46,553 nt of DNA, from NCBI RefSeq assembly GCF_007992075.1, contig NZ_BJZO01000032.1, positions 1 through 46,553 of the forward strand, in the 5' to 3' direction. A program made the position numbers and the translations under genes. The notes under the pieces were generated by a model. That model was not told the origin of the DNA. It saw only the letters and a program-made list of their open reading frames with translations, and did no database searches. Of the stretch, positions 31,473-40,156 are shown one piece after another. Positions within the stretch are counted from its first letter, which is position 1. Each line of letters begins with the position of its first letter. The DNA is from Pararhodospirillum oryzae (GTDB lineage Bacteria; Pseudomonadota; Alphaproteobacteria; Rhodospirillales; Rhodospirillaceae).

Positions 31473-32224
31473 GGCGTGAGGTCCCCCCCGGGAAAGGCGA
31501 GGCGCAGGGCCGGGCCTTCCGGTCCCTGGGTCAGGGCGTAACCCTGGCGCCCTTGCGCCAGCGCGTGCCCCAGTCGATCGGCGGCGGCGAGCGGCACGGC
31601 GATCCCGGTGGCCGGGTCGAGCTCCGGATCGCCCTTGAGGTCCCGGCACAGGAGAAAACGCGGCAACCGGCCGGCGAACATGGGCTTCAGGGCCCGCGCG
31701 CGAAGCCCGGCCGCCAGCACGGTTCGCAAGCTGGGCACGTTCAGGGGGGCGACGGTGGCCAGAACGTGGCGGCGCTTCGCCGCGCGGGCCAGGGCAAGGC
31801 GGTGCTGGCTCAAGATCCGGTGAATCCCCGCGCCCCGCCACGGCTCGGCCACCGTCGCGCCATCCAGGTGGGCAACGGTGCCCAGCCATTGCGGGGCCAG
31901 GCCCAGATCGCGGCCGAAATTGTAGGGACTGCCGGCGGCCGGCAGCCCGAGAACGCCATAGGCGACCAGGGCGCCCCCGGCGTCGAACAACCCCAGGATC
32001 CTGCCCGCCTCCCCCAGATGGTCGGCGAAAAAGGTGTCGGTTTCGGGATTGAGCACCCCCGGCGGCAGCCCGGCCAGCACCGCGTGGTGCAAGGCGATCA
32101 CCCGCCCCAGGTCGCCCGGGCCCAGCACGCGCCCGTCCAGCCAGGCGGCCCCCACCCGTTCGCGCCACGGGCCGGCCTCGCCCTCGCGGACCGCACACGC
32201 CCCCCCGGTCCCCGCCCCGCTCAT
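31469..32224 (-). CDS. GNAT-family N-acetyltransferase
   Basis: A 251-residue protein of the GNAT fold. The acyl-CoA-binding segment is visible as VAEPWRGAGIHRILSQHRL (R-x-x-G-x-G/A type, about residue 130), preceded by a beta strand GALVAYGVLGLP and followed by ATVAPLNVPSLRTVLAAGL. Substrate unknown. The ATG at 32224 overlaps the solute-binding-protein stop by 4 bp and its own stop overlaps the phosphatase start, so it is tightly built into the sensory operon. Acetylation of an operon product or a diamino acid is possible; that is inference. Confidence 0.8.
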   Translation of the reverse strand: MSGAGTGGACAVREGEAGPWRERVGAAWLDGRVLGPGDLGRVIALHHAVLAGLPPGVLNPETDTFFADHLGEAGRILGLFDAGGALVAYGVLGLPAAGSPYNFGRDLGLAPQWLGTVAHLDGATVAEPWRGAGIHRILSQHRLALARAAKRRHVLATVAPLNVPSLRTVLAAGLRARALKPMFAGRLPRFLLCRDLKGDPELDPATGIAVPLAAADRLGHALAQGRQGYALTQGPEGPALRLAFPGGDLTP

Positions 32225-33249
32225 GGGATCAGCTCCGCGTAGTCGAGCAGCGCCATGGGCGGATACAGTTCCAACTGCCGCGCGACGCTCATTTTCACGA
32301 TGTAGCTGAAGCGCTTCAGGGTTTCGACCGGGATGGTGCCCACCGGAACCTTGTCCACCAGGATCTGCTCGGCCTTGTAGCCCGCGAGCTTGCCCAGGGC
32401 ATAGTAGGTCGCGACCAGCCCGACCATCGCGTTGGACTCCCGGATTTCCAGCTCGGTGCCGGTAAACACCGGGATCTGGTGGCGCATGGCCTCCCGGGTC
32501 AGGACGTCGCGGTTCTCCCCGATGAAGGTATCGGGGCCGATGTAGAGGAACTGGGGCTCGCGGGCCGCGACCTTGGCGACCAGATCGGGCAGGACATCGG
32601 CCCTCGGATGGCCGGTGGCATCCAGGGGCACCGGCTCGGCGACCAGGTCGATCCCCTGGGCGTCGCACAGGGTGCGCAGTTTCGTGACCATGCTGGCCGA
32701 GTTTTGCTCGATTGGATTGTAGATAATCCCCAGCCGCGTCAAGGTGCGATACACCTGCATGGCGCGGATCTGGCTTTCCAGCGGCGGGATATGCGACACC
32801 CCGGTGATGTTGCGCCCCGAGGGTCCCATCTCGCGCACCAGCCGCGCGTCCACCGGCGAGGTCACCATGTCGAACAGCACGGGAATATCGCCAATGGTGG
32901 CGCTGGTGTCGGTCTGGTCATAGGCGCCGATCACGCCTTGGGCGATGCCGGTGCCCCAGGTGTAGATCAGGTCGGGTTTCAAGGCCTTGGCCTCGGCGAT
33001 CACTGCGGGCAGCCGGGAAAGATCGTGGTCGAGATCGCGCACCGTGATCACGGCCGGCATGGCGTGATCGGCCAGATAATCGCGAAACCCCCGTTCAGCC
33101 TCGGTTTCCCCGCGAAACAGGATCATGAAGATACGGTAAGGGGCGCCCTCGGCCGCCCGGGCCCCGCGCGCGTCCGCCAGCGCCAGCCCGAGCATTCCCC
33201 CCAGCAGGGCCAGGACTCCGATCACGCCATGCAGAATTTTCCGGCTCAT
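32221..33249 (-). CDS. periplasmic ABC_sub_bind-type substrate-binding protein
   Basis: A 342-residue exported protein. A Sec signal peptide (about residues 1-33, hydrophobic core GVIGVLALLGGMLGLALA) precedes a type-1 periplasmic binding fold of the ABC_sub_bind (TrpX-like) family: LIYTWGTGIAQGVIG, PVLFDMVTSPVDA, GVSHIPPLESQI, YNPIEQNS and a C-terminal YYALGKLAGYKAEQIL. No permease or ATPase gene is adjacent, so it may present ligand to the neighbouring membrane sensors or the sensor-MFS fusion instead of an ABC transporter. The start ATG overlaps the MFS stop (ATGA). Confidence 0.88.
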   Translation of the reverse strand: MSRKILHGVIGVLALLGGMLGLALADARGARAAEGAPYRIFMILFRGETEAERGFRDYLADHAMPAVITVRDLDHDLSRLPAVIAEAKALKPDLIYTWGTGIAQGVIGAYDQTDTSATIGDIPVLFDMVTSPVDARLVREMGPSGRNITGVSHIPPLESQIRAMQVYRTLTRLGIIYNPIEQNSASMVTKLRTLCDAQGIDLVAEPVPLDATGHPRADVLPDLVAKVAAREPQFLYIGPDTFIGENRDVLTREAMRHQIPVFTGTELEIRESNAMVGLVATYYALGKLAGYKAEQILVDKVPVGTIPVETLKRFSYIVKMSVARQLELYPPMALLDYAELIP

Positions 33250-35435
33250 GACGACGCCTCCGGGCGAATAAGGGGCTCTTCGTCGTCGATCTGGTCGTCG
33301 GGATGGGGCCGGGCGCCCAGGATCAGAAAGACCACGCAAAAGACCACCGCCGCCACGACCGCGCCGGCGCCCAGGGTCGCCATGGCGCCGCCATAGCCCA
33401 GGACCGCGGCCAGGGCGGATGCGCCGACCGGCCCCAGGGCGCCGCCCAGGCGCTCGGCCAGCCGGTAAAGACCCACCACCGGCGCTTGCCCATACCGGGT
33501 GACCTCGTCTTCGCACACCCGCATGACCAGGGCCAGCTGGGGCGAGATCGAAAGCGCCTGCCCCACGCCCAGCCCGACCACGGCCAGGATGACCCCGGGC
33601 ATGCCGGCATCGAACACCATGGGGATCAGGCCCAGCCCGGCGATCAGGGCGCCCACGCCCACCGCCAGGCCATGCAGGCCCCAGCGGTCGGCCTGGCGGG
33701 CAAAGGGGGTGGCAAGAAGGAAACTGGCAAGGCCATAGACCATGACCAGCCGGCCCACCTCGCCCGCGCTCGCGCCTTCCTGGGTGGCGATCAGCGGCAC
33801 CAGGAAGAACAACGCGCCCGACAGCAGCAGCTTGGCCGGCACCGCCGTGCACAGCAGCAAGACAACGAAGCGCCCGTTGCCCAGCAGCTTGAACATGGTC
33901 CCCCGGGGCGCCTTGGGCGCGGGACGCAAGGCCCCTTGCCCGCGCAGGGCCCACACCCCCAGCAAGGCGGCCCCGGCGGCCAGGGCGCCGCCGATGCCCA
34001 GCACCGCCTCGAAGCCCAGGCGGGTGGCCAGCATGCCGCCGATGGCGGGCCCGCAGATGTCGGCCGCCGTGATCCCCCCCACGAACAGGGCCACCCCCCG
34101 CGCCCGCTGCTGGGGGTCGGCGTGATCCAGGACATGGCCCTGGCAGGCCACGAAGGTCATGGCGTAGCCAAGCCCGGACAGGGCCCGCCACAGCAACAGG
34201 GCCACGAAGCCGCCGCCCAGCGCCGCCCCCACCAGCCCCACGCTGGAGAGCACGGCGCCCGCGATGAAGGTCCGCCGCCGGCCAAGGCGTTCGGACGCGC
34301 TGGCGACGCCCGGCATCGACAGGGCCACGACCAGCAGAAACATCGACATGGGCAGGCCCATGATCAGGTCGGATTGCCCCCAGCCGCTGCTCTCGGCCAC
34401 TCCTCGGATGAACACGGGCATGAAGGGCCGGGTGATTTCCTCGGCCAGCACGAAGAGAAAGGCGCCCAGGCGCGCGCCAATGAACACCGAGGCCAGATCA
34501 ACGGGGCGCTTGTCGGGGTCGACGGGGCGCACGGCCTCGTCCAGCCCCTGATCGATGGCCAGCAACCGGGCCTGGCGTTCCGGATGGCGCTCCTGCAAGG
34601 CGATCAGCCGCGCCTTCAGGGTGGCCAGGGCGTCAAGCAGGGCATCGACCACCACCCCGGCCCGATGGGCCAGCCGGTCGATCTCGCGCGCCGATCCCGC
34701 CAGCGGGCGCGAAAAGACGCCCTGGGTCGACAGGCGCAAGGTGGAAACCAGGGTATCCAGGGGCCCGCTCAAGGCCAGCGTGGTGGTGGCCAGCAGCAGT
34801 TCAAAGGTGATCAGCAGGGCAATGACCACGGCAATGATCATGTCGGTGGCCTGGCGGGCGATTTCTTCCTTGTAGAACCCGACCGAGACCCCGATGTGCA
34901 GCGTGCCCACCATCTGGCCCTGGCTGACCAGGGGCACCTGGGTATCGTAATAGCCGCCCCGGGGCGGGGTTTCGCGCACGGGCGGCCCGGACAGGGCAAG
35001 GCTGGCCTGGCTGAGCCACAGGGCCCAGCCCCCTTCGTCGTCGGGGTCGTCGTCCTCCCAGGCCGGGGCTCCCCGGGCGTTCTCCTCGCCGAACAGCGTG
35101 CGCAGGTCGTCTTGATCAAGGCCGGCGTGATAGAGCAAGACGCCGCGTGTGTCGGTGATGCCCAGGTAGTCGATGTCGGGCTGGGCCTGGCGCACCGAGT
35201 CCAGGTACTCGTCCATGCCCACGAAGCGGTCGAACGGAATGGCCTGGGCCTGGGCCAGGGCGACCTTGTCGGCGATGGCCACGCCCACGGTGCGGGCCTT
35301 CAAGTCGAGTTCCGGCAACAAATAGCGCTGGGAAACGCCAAAAGCGTAGAATCCGGCCAGCCCCATGGTGAGTGTCAACAAAAGCGTGGTGAACGCAAAC
35401 AGGCGCAACACCGGATTTCTGGCTCTTTCGCCCAT
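33246..35435 (-). CDS. sensor/HAMP-MFS transporter fusion
   Basis: A 729-residue inner-membrane protein. Residues 10-33 and ~198-222 are transmembrane helices around a ~165-residue periplasmic domain (IDYLGITDTRGVLLYHAG, VPLVSQGQMVGTLHIGVSVG), the arrangement of a double-helix cache-type sensor. A HAMP-like stretch and a long helix (~222-310) follow. Residues ~315-710 are a 12-helix major facilitator transporter with the loop motif ERLGRRR between helices 2 and 3. Such sensor modules normally drive kinases or chemoreceptors; a fusion to an MFS pump suggests a ligand-gated transporter or transceptor. The ATG at 35435 has AAGGAG 8 nt upstream. Confidence 0.82.
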   Translation of the reverse strand: MGERARNPVLRLFAFTTLLLTLTMGLAGFYAFGVSQRYLLPELDLKARTVGVAIADKVALAQAQAIPFDRFVGMDEYLDSVRQAQPDIDYLGITDTRGVLLYHAGLDQDDLRTLFGEENARGAPAWEDDDPDDEGGWALWLSQASLALSGPPVRETPPRGGYYDTQVPLVSQGQMVGTLHIGVSVGFYKEEIARQATDMIIAVVIALLITFELLLATTTLALSGPLDTLVSTLRLSTQGVFSRPLAGSAREIDRLAHRAGVVVDALLDALATLKARLIALQERHPERQARLLAIDQGLDEAVRPVDPDKRPVDLASVFIGARLGAFLFVLAEEITRPFMPVFIRGVAESSGWGQSDLIMGLPMSMFLLVVALSMPGVASASERLGRRRTFIAGAVLSSVGLVGAALGGGFVALLLWRALSGLGYAMTFVACQGHVLDHADPQQRARGVALFVGGITAADICGPAIGGMLATRLGFEAVLGIGGALAAGAALLGVWALRGQGALRPAPKAPRGTMFKLLGNGRFVVLLLCTAVPAKLLLSGALFFLVPLIATQEGASAGEVGRLVMVYGLASFLLATPFARQADRWGLHGLAVGVGALIAGLGLIPMVFDAGMPGVILAVVGLGVGQALSISPQLALVMRVCEDEVTRYGQAPVVGLYRLAERLGGALGPVGASALAAVLGYGGAMATLGAGAVVAAVVFCVVFLILGARPHPDDQIDDEEPLIRPEASS

Positions 35436-35471
35436 CCCCCGCTCTCCTTCCTTGCCTGCCACGGTTCGGGC

Positions 35472-36248
35472 CTACTTTTCCAGGTCGTCCAGGCGCTGGC
35501 GGGCCGCGTCCAGGGCCTGCCATCCCACGCCCACGTGATCGCGAAACGCACCGACGGCCTGTTCGACGGGACTGTCGGGATCGGGATCGAAGGCCGGGGT
35601 CTGGCGCTGCTCCAGGCCTTCCAGACCGGCGCAGGCGCGGTTGAAGCTGTGCCGGGAGCCGGCGAACACCACCCACACGGCCATCAATGCAATGGCGGCG
35701 GCCACGGCCGCGATCGGCAGGCACCCCCGCAGGATGTCGGCGAAGATCCGTCCCGCGATCGCGTCCAGGGCCCCGCGCGAGCTGACCAGCACCAGGCCGC
35801 CGTCGGTCTGGCCAAAGCTGTTGACCAGGGCGAGGCCGCTGTGCAGGCCATCGCGGTCGCGCGCGTTCCAGATCGTTCCCGCCGGCTGGGCCAGGATCGT
35901 CGCGCGCACGCTTTCCGGAACGCGCGGCCGGACGGGGTGGGGGCCGGCGGCGAACAGGACCTTGCCGGTTTCGTCGAAGACCTCGATGGATTCCAGGCGT
36001 TGATTGCGTTCGGCCACCGTGTTCAGCACCTGGCCGATGTTGGTCTGGCTGTCCAGGTCCAGGCCCAGGCTGAAGCCGGTCTGGATCTGGGCTTCCACCT
36101 GCCGGGCCACGAAGGCCCAGCGGCTTTCCGACAGGGCCAGCAGGTTGTCGTTGGCCTTCAAGGTGGTCAGCGCGATCACCAGCCCCACCGCCAGCACGAC
36201 GCTGCCCAGGATGCCAAGGCCGATCAGGCCCAGAAGCGAGAGTTTCAT
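35472..36248 (-). CDS. membrane-bound sensory-like protein (258 aa)
   Basis: A 258-residue protein with transmembrane helices at ~5-28 and ~174-197 flanking a periplasmic region that contains a PAS/cache-like strand pair (LESIEVFDETGKVLFAAG; GGLVLVSSRG). The short cytoplasmic tail (~60 residues) ends in a predicted coiled coil (ALDAARQRLDDLEK) and has no catalytic domain. Family not recognised. It overlaps the antiporter stop by 4 bp and is 36 bp before the sensor-MFS gene, whose periplasmic part it resembles in layout, so the two may form one receptor complex. Confidence 0.75.
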   Translation of the reverse strand: MKLSLLGLIGLGILGSVVLAVGLVIALTTLKANDNLLALSESRWAFVARQVEAQIQTGFSLGLDLDSQTNIGQVLNTVAERNQRLESIEVFDETGKVLFAAGPHPVRPRVPESVRATILAQPAGTIWNARDRDGLHSGLALVNSFGQTDGGLVLVSSRGALDAIAGRIFADILRGCLPIAAVAAAIALMAVWVVFAGSRHSFNRACAGLEGLEQRQTPAFDPDPDSPVEQAVGAFRDHVGVGWQALDAARQRLDDLEK

Positions 36249-38119
36249 GCATCACCCCCTTTTCCGGGAGGGACGCAGGGCTGGGCCGCTGTCGCGGTCT
36301 CCCAGCCGTCATCCCCCAAGGTGTCGTGCTCGCCCGCTTCTTGCTTCAAGATGCGCTCCAGGTGCTCGCGCTTGGCGCGGAAGGCTAGGCCCCACGACGC
36401 GCTATCGCCGGTCATGGTCCGCAAGGAATCGTAGATTTCCTGGTCGTGGCGGGCGAACAGGTGGCCGGCGCGCCGGGCCTCGTAGGCGGGCACGCCCAGC
36501 AGGCGCAAGGCCCCCACCCCCAGGTCGAGGGCACCGGCGAAGGTTTCGCGCACCACCAAGTTGGCCCCTGCATCCTCCAGGGCATAGGCGTGGACGCGGT
36601 CGAAGGCCCGCGCCGCGATCTTGAGGCCCGGGAAATGGCGCCGCGCCGTTTCCACGATGGTCAGGGTGGTTTCCTTGTCGTCGGTGGCGACCATCAGCAA
36701 ATCGGCCTCGGCCGCGCCGGCGCTGGCCAGCAGGTCGGCCCGCCGGGCATCGCCATAGTGCAAGGAGAAGCCGAACGGGCGCAGGGATTCCAGCTGGTCG
36801 GCGTCGTGTTCCAAAACGGTGACGTTGACGCCGCGCGCCATGAGCAGGCGCCCGCCGATCTGCCCCACCCGGCCAAAGCCGGCCAGGATCACCCGCCCGC
36901 CGGCCGGGATCGAAGGCAGCTCGCCTTGGGGGCGCTCTTGCTCCTTGTCGGTGGCGAAGTGATCGAAGGCCAGCAGCAGCAAGGGCGTGGTCACCATCGA
37001 GAGGGCCACGGCCAGGGTCATCAGGCCGCCCAGCCGGGCATCGAACAAGCCCGCCTGGCCGGCCAGGCCAATCAGGACGAAGGCAAACTCGCCCACCTGC
37101 GACAAGGCAAGCGCGCTCAGCAGGGCGTCGCGCCCGGTCAGGCGCATGGCGCGCAGCACCGCGCCCAGGACCACGATCTTGATCCCCACGATCGCGCCGA
37201 CCAGGGCCGCGACCGTGGCCACCTGGTCGGTCAGCAGGTGCAAGTCGATGCCCGCGCCCACCGACAGGAAGAACAGCCCCAGCAGCAGGCCCTTGAAGGG
37301 CTCGATGTCGCTTTCAAGCTCGTGGCGGAACTCGCTGTCGGCCAGCACCACGCCGGCCAGGAAGGTGCCCAAGGCCGCCGACAACCCCACCGCCGACATC
37401 AAAAGGGCGGTGGCGAGCACCAGAAGCAGGGCAAAGGCGGTGAAAATCTCGCGCAGCCGGGTGCGGGCGATGAAGCGGAAGGCCGGACGGGTCAACAAAC
37501 GCCCGCCGATCCCGATCGCCGCCACGGCGGCCAGCGTGGCCAGGGCCTGGACCCACCCGGGCAGCCCGGCCAGGGCACTGGGATGGGCGGACGCCTCGGC
37601 GCCCGCGCCCCCCGCCAGCAGGGGCAAAAGCGCCATGATCGGGATCACCGCCAGATCCTGGAACAACAAAACCGAAAAACTGACCTCGCCCGCGCGCGTG
37701 CGCAGCAGCCCCTTTTCGGCCAGGGCCTGCAACACGATGGCGGTTGACGACATGGCGCCCGCCAGCCCTCCGAACACGGCGGCCGGCCACGGCACCCCCC
37801 AGGCCAGCAACCCCAGCCCGAGGGCGGCGGCGCAGCCCAGGACCTGGGCACCACCCAGGCCGAACACGGTGCCCTTCAGGCTCCACAGGCGGGCCGGGCG
37901 CAGTTCCAGGCCGACCAGGAACAGCATCATGACCACGCCAAACTCGGCGACATGACGCACGGACTGGGCTTCGCCCACCAGCCCCAGCACCCCGGGCCCA
38001 ATGACCACCCCGGCGATCAGGTAGCCCAGGACCGAGCCCAGGCCCAGTTGCCGGGCGATGGGCACCGACAGCACGGCGGCGGCAAGGTAGATCACGGCAT
38101 CGGCCAGCGGCATGGTCAT
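36245..38119 (-). CDS. Kef-type K+/H+ antiporter with TrkA-N domain
   Basis: A 624-residue CPA2-family cation/proton antiporter. About 12 membrane helices occupy residues ~1-385 (LGYLIAGVVIGPGVLG; SVLLFQDLAVIP), followed by a TrkA-N nucleotide-binding domain starting VILAGFGRVGQIGGRLL (~420). KefB/KefC proteins expel K+ and acidify the cytoplasm during electrophile stress. The ATG at 38119 overlaps the upstream KefF-like gene stop by 4 bp; a 43-codon upstream extension is not homologous. The pairing with a KefF-type quinone reductase supports glutathione/electrophile gating, as in kefF-kefC. Confidence 0.9.
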   Translation of the reverse strand: MTMPLADAVIYLAAAVLSVPIARQLGLGSVLGYLIAGVVIGPGVLGLVGEAQSVRHVAEFGVVMMLFLVGLELRPARLWSLKGTVFGLGGAQVLGCAAALGLGLLAWGVPWPAAVFGGLAGAMSSTAIVLQALAEKGLLRTRAGEVSFSVLLFQDLAVIPIMALLPLLAGGAGAEASAHPSALAGLPGWVQALATLAAVAAIGIGGRLLTRPAFRFIARTRLREIFTAFALLLVLATALLMSAVGLSAALGTFLAGVVLADSEFRHELESDIEPFKGLLLGLFFLSVGAGIDLHLLTDQVATVAALVGAIVGIKIVVLGAVLRAMRLTGRDALLSALALSQVGEFAFVLIGLAGQAGLFDARLGGLMTLAVALSMVTTPLLLLAFDHFATDKEQERPQGELPSIPAGGRVILAGFGRVGQIGGRLLMARGVNVTVLEHDADQLESLRPFGFSLHYGDARRADLLASAGAAEADLLMVATDDKETTLTIVETARRHFPGLKIAARAFDRVHAYALEDAGANLVVRETFAGALDLGVGALRLLGVPAYEARRAGHLFARHDQEIYDSLRTMTGDSASWGLAFRAKREHLERILKQEAGEHDTLGDDGWETATAAQPCVPPGKGGDA

Positions 38120-38661
38120 TCTCCCCCGACCTGCCCGCGCAGGGCTTCCACGCGCCGACGGTAGGCCTGGGCCGCCTGCTGCAAGGCGGGGGCGCCCAGG
38201 CCCACGGCGTCGTGGGTCACGAAGGGCGCTTGCCAGGGCATGCCGCACAAGGCGGCGGTGGCCTGGAACGGCCGCAGGATTTCATCCATGGTGAAATGGT
38301 TGAGCCCCTCGGGCTGGTAGCTGTCGGCGCCGCCGCCGGCGCTGACCGCGCTCAACCACGGCTTGCCGGCCAGGGCGCGCCCGCCGGGGCCATAGGCGAA
38401 CCCCCGTTCCAAGACCAGATCGAACCACTCCTTGAGCAGGGCCGGGCCCGAGTACCAGTAGATCGGATGCTGCACCACCAAGGCCCCGCAGTCCGACAAC
38501 AAGGCCTGTTCGGCGGCGGCGTCGATGAAAAAATCAGGATAGGTTTCGTACAGGTCGTGAACCCGTACCCCGTCCAGGTCGGCCAGGGCGGCGCGCAAGG
38601 TGCGATTAACCCGTGACCGGCGCAAGGCCGGATGAACAAACAAAACCAGAACGGGGGTCAT
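38116..38661 (-). CDS. KefF/KefG-like flavodoxin-fold NAD(P)H oxidoreductase
   Basis: A 181-residue flavodoxin_2 protein. LFVHPALRRSRVNR (~7-20) is the FMN phosphate site; VVQHPIYWYSGPALLKEWFD (~62-81) and the SAGGGADSY segment are typical of KefF/KefG/MdaB-type quinone reductases. KefF binds KefC and activates it. The gene overlaps the antiporter start (ATGA), which is strong support for that partnership. The ATG at 38661 is 11 bp after the DJ-1 gene stop. Confidence 0.9.
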   Translation of the reverse strand: MTPVLVLFVHPALRRSRVNRTLRAALADLDGVRVHDLYETYPDFFIDAAAEQALLSDCGALVVQHPIYWYSGPALLKEWFDLVLERGFAYGPGGRALAGKPWLSAVSAGGGADSYQPEGLNHFTMDEILRPFQATAALCGMPWQAPFVTHDAVGLGAPALQQAAQAYRRRVEALRGQVGGE

Positions 38662-38672
38662 CCGTGTTTCCT

Positions 38673-39233
38673 TCAGCCCGCGATCCGCTTGATCAGCGCG
38701 CGGGCGAACAAGTGGGCATGATTACCGGTGCGGCCGGTGATCAAGTCTGCATCTTCCACCACGTCTTCGTCCACGAAGGTGGCGCCATAGGCCCGTGCGT
38801 CGCCCAGCAGGTTGGGGTGGCAGGTCAGGCGGCGCCCCCGGAGCACCTCGGGCACCGGCGCGCACAGCCACAGGCCATGGCAGATGATGCCCTTGAGCAG
38901 GCCGGGCCGGGCGAACGCGCGCTGCAAGAACCGGCAGGCCGGCGGCAGGGCGTTCAGGTCCTCGGTGTAGCGCAGGCGATCCGACACCATCCCCGAGGGC
39001 ACGATCACGGCGGCGTAATCGTCAAGCGCCGCGTCGTCGATGTCCTCGAAGCTCAGGTGGCACTCGAACGGCGCGTGGTATTCGTGTCCCTTGAACGTGA
39101 TGGAAGACTGCCCCCACAACCGGCTGACGAAGCAGGCTTCCAGGCCTTCCTCGGCGAAGCGGTAGTGGTAGTACCAGATTTCATGCTCGTAAAAGTCGCT
39201 TTCGATCAAGATGGCGATCTTGCGCCCGGCCAT
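38673..39233 (-). CDS. DJ-1/PfpI-family protein (186 aa)
   Basis: A 186-residue cytoplasmic protein of the DJ-1/PfpI class I glutamine-amidotransferase-like fold. The nucleophile elbow is IICHGLWLCAP with Cys at ~119 followed by His; an N-terminal ILIESDFYEHE supplies the conserved acidic residue. Homologues act as glyoxalases, deglycase-like or chaperone-like stress proteins. The ATG at 39233 has AGGGGAGG 8 nt upstream; an upstream extension to 39287 runs through the terminator and is rejected. First gene of the ten-gene run; with the KefF/Kef pair it gives the start of the operon an electrophile-stress flavour. Confidence 0.85.
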   Translation of the reverse strand: MAGRKIAILIESDFYEHEIWYYHYRFAEEGLEACFVSRLWGQSSITFKGHEYHAPFECHLSFEDIDDAALDDYAAVIVPSGMVSDRLRYTEDLNALPPACRFLQRAFARPGLLKGIICHGLWLCAPVPEVLRGRRLTCHPNLLGDARAYGATFVDEDVVEDADLITGRTGNHAHLFARALIKRIAG

Positions 39234-39282
39234 GACCGGCCCTCCCCTGCTGGCGGTGAACGGGATCGGAAACACGCGGCGT

Positions 39283-39319
39283 GACAAAAAGAAAAAGGGG
39301 ACCGGCGGGCCCGGCCCCC
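39283..39319 (-). terminator. rho-independent terminator after the aldolase gene
   Basis: On the minus strand a GGGG-CCGG stem closes with CCGG-CCCC (39297-39319) and is followed by TTTTTCTTTTTG (39296-39284). It begins 15 bp past the aldolase stop. It separates the DJ-1/ankyrin/aldolase group from the ten-gene run, whose own promoter must lie in the remaining ~50 bp or be fed by read-through. Confidence 0.8.
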
Positions 39320-39333
39320 TCCCCCGGGTGCCC

Positions 39334-40119
39334 CTAGGCTGGCGCGCGCTCGATCTGCGACAAGACGGTGCTGGCGCCCCCCAGCAGGAACAAAATGTCG
39401 ATGCCCACGATCAGGTGGGTAAAGCCCTCCTTGATGCGGCGGTTGGCCTGTTCGGCGCTGGTGGTGATGATGCCGCAGGGCTTGCCGGCGGCCTGGGCGG
39501 CCTTGAGCACGCGGGTAATGGCCTCCTCGACGCGCGGATCCCCGGTCTGGCCCAGGATACCCATGCTGCCCGACAGGTCGAGCGCCCCCACCATCACGGA
39601 ATCGATGCCCGGGACGGCCAGAATGGACTCGATGTTGTTCACGGCGTCGATGTGCTCGATCATGACAATGGTCATGACCTCCTCGTTGGCGCTTTGCAGG
39701 TATTCGCCCATGCGCAGGCCATAGCACTGGGCGCGGGCCAGGCCGGCGCCCCGTTCGCCCACCGGCGGATACTTGATGGCGCGCACGGCCACCCTGGCTT
39801 CCTCGGCCGAGTTGACGAGCGGGATCAAGATTCCGTCGGGCCCGGTGTCGAGCACCCGCTTGATCATGGTCTTGTCGTTCCAGGGCACCCGCACCACCGT
39901 GCTGGTTTCCGAGCCGTTGGTGGCTTGCAGCATGGTCAACACGTCGGTGTCGGCCATGGTGGTGTGTTCCATTTCCAGCCACAGCCAGTCGAAGCCCAGG
40001 CGGGAAAACAGCTCGGCGGTGACCGGGCTGTTCATGGTCAAGGTCGCGCCCAGGCAGACCTCGCCGGCGGCGAGCTTGCGCTTCAGGCGGTTGACGGGAC
40101 GAAGGCCGTTGGCGTCCAT
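39334..40119 (-). CDS. HpcH/HpaI-family aldolase
   Basis: A 261-residue class II pyruvate aldolase of the HpcH/HpaI family (2-keto-3-deoxy sugar acid or 4-hydroxy-2-oxoheptanedioate type). WLWLEMEHTTM (~46-56), VRVPWNDKTMIKRVLD, GILIPLVNSAEEA and the metal-binding VMIEHIDAVNNIE and GALDLSGSMG segments are characteristic. The ATG at 40119 has GGAG at 7-nt spacing; a TTG two codons earlier is the alternative. It would cleave a 2-keto-3-deoxy or 4-hydroxy-2-keto acid to pyruvate plus an aldehyde; the substrate is unknown. Last gene of the group. Confidence 0.88.
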   Translation of the reverse strand: MDANGLRPVNRLKRKLAAGEVCLGATLTMNSPVTAELFSRLGFDWLWLEMEHTTMADTDVLTMLQATNGSETSTVVRVPWNDKTMIKRVLDTGPDGILIPLVNSAEEARVAVRAIKYPPVGERGAGLARAQCYGLRMGEYLQSANEEVMTIVMIEHIDAVNNIESILAVPGIDSVMVGALDLSGSMGILGQTGDPRVEEAITRVLKAAQAAGKPCGIITTSAEQANRRIKEGFTHLIVGIDILFLLGGASTVLSQIERAPA

Positions 40120-40156
40120 AACCAAACTCCGTTTGAGGAAGAAGGAACGGGGCGCG

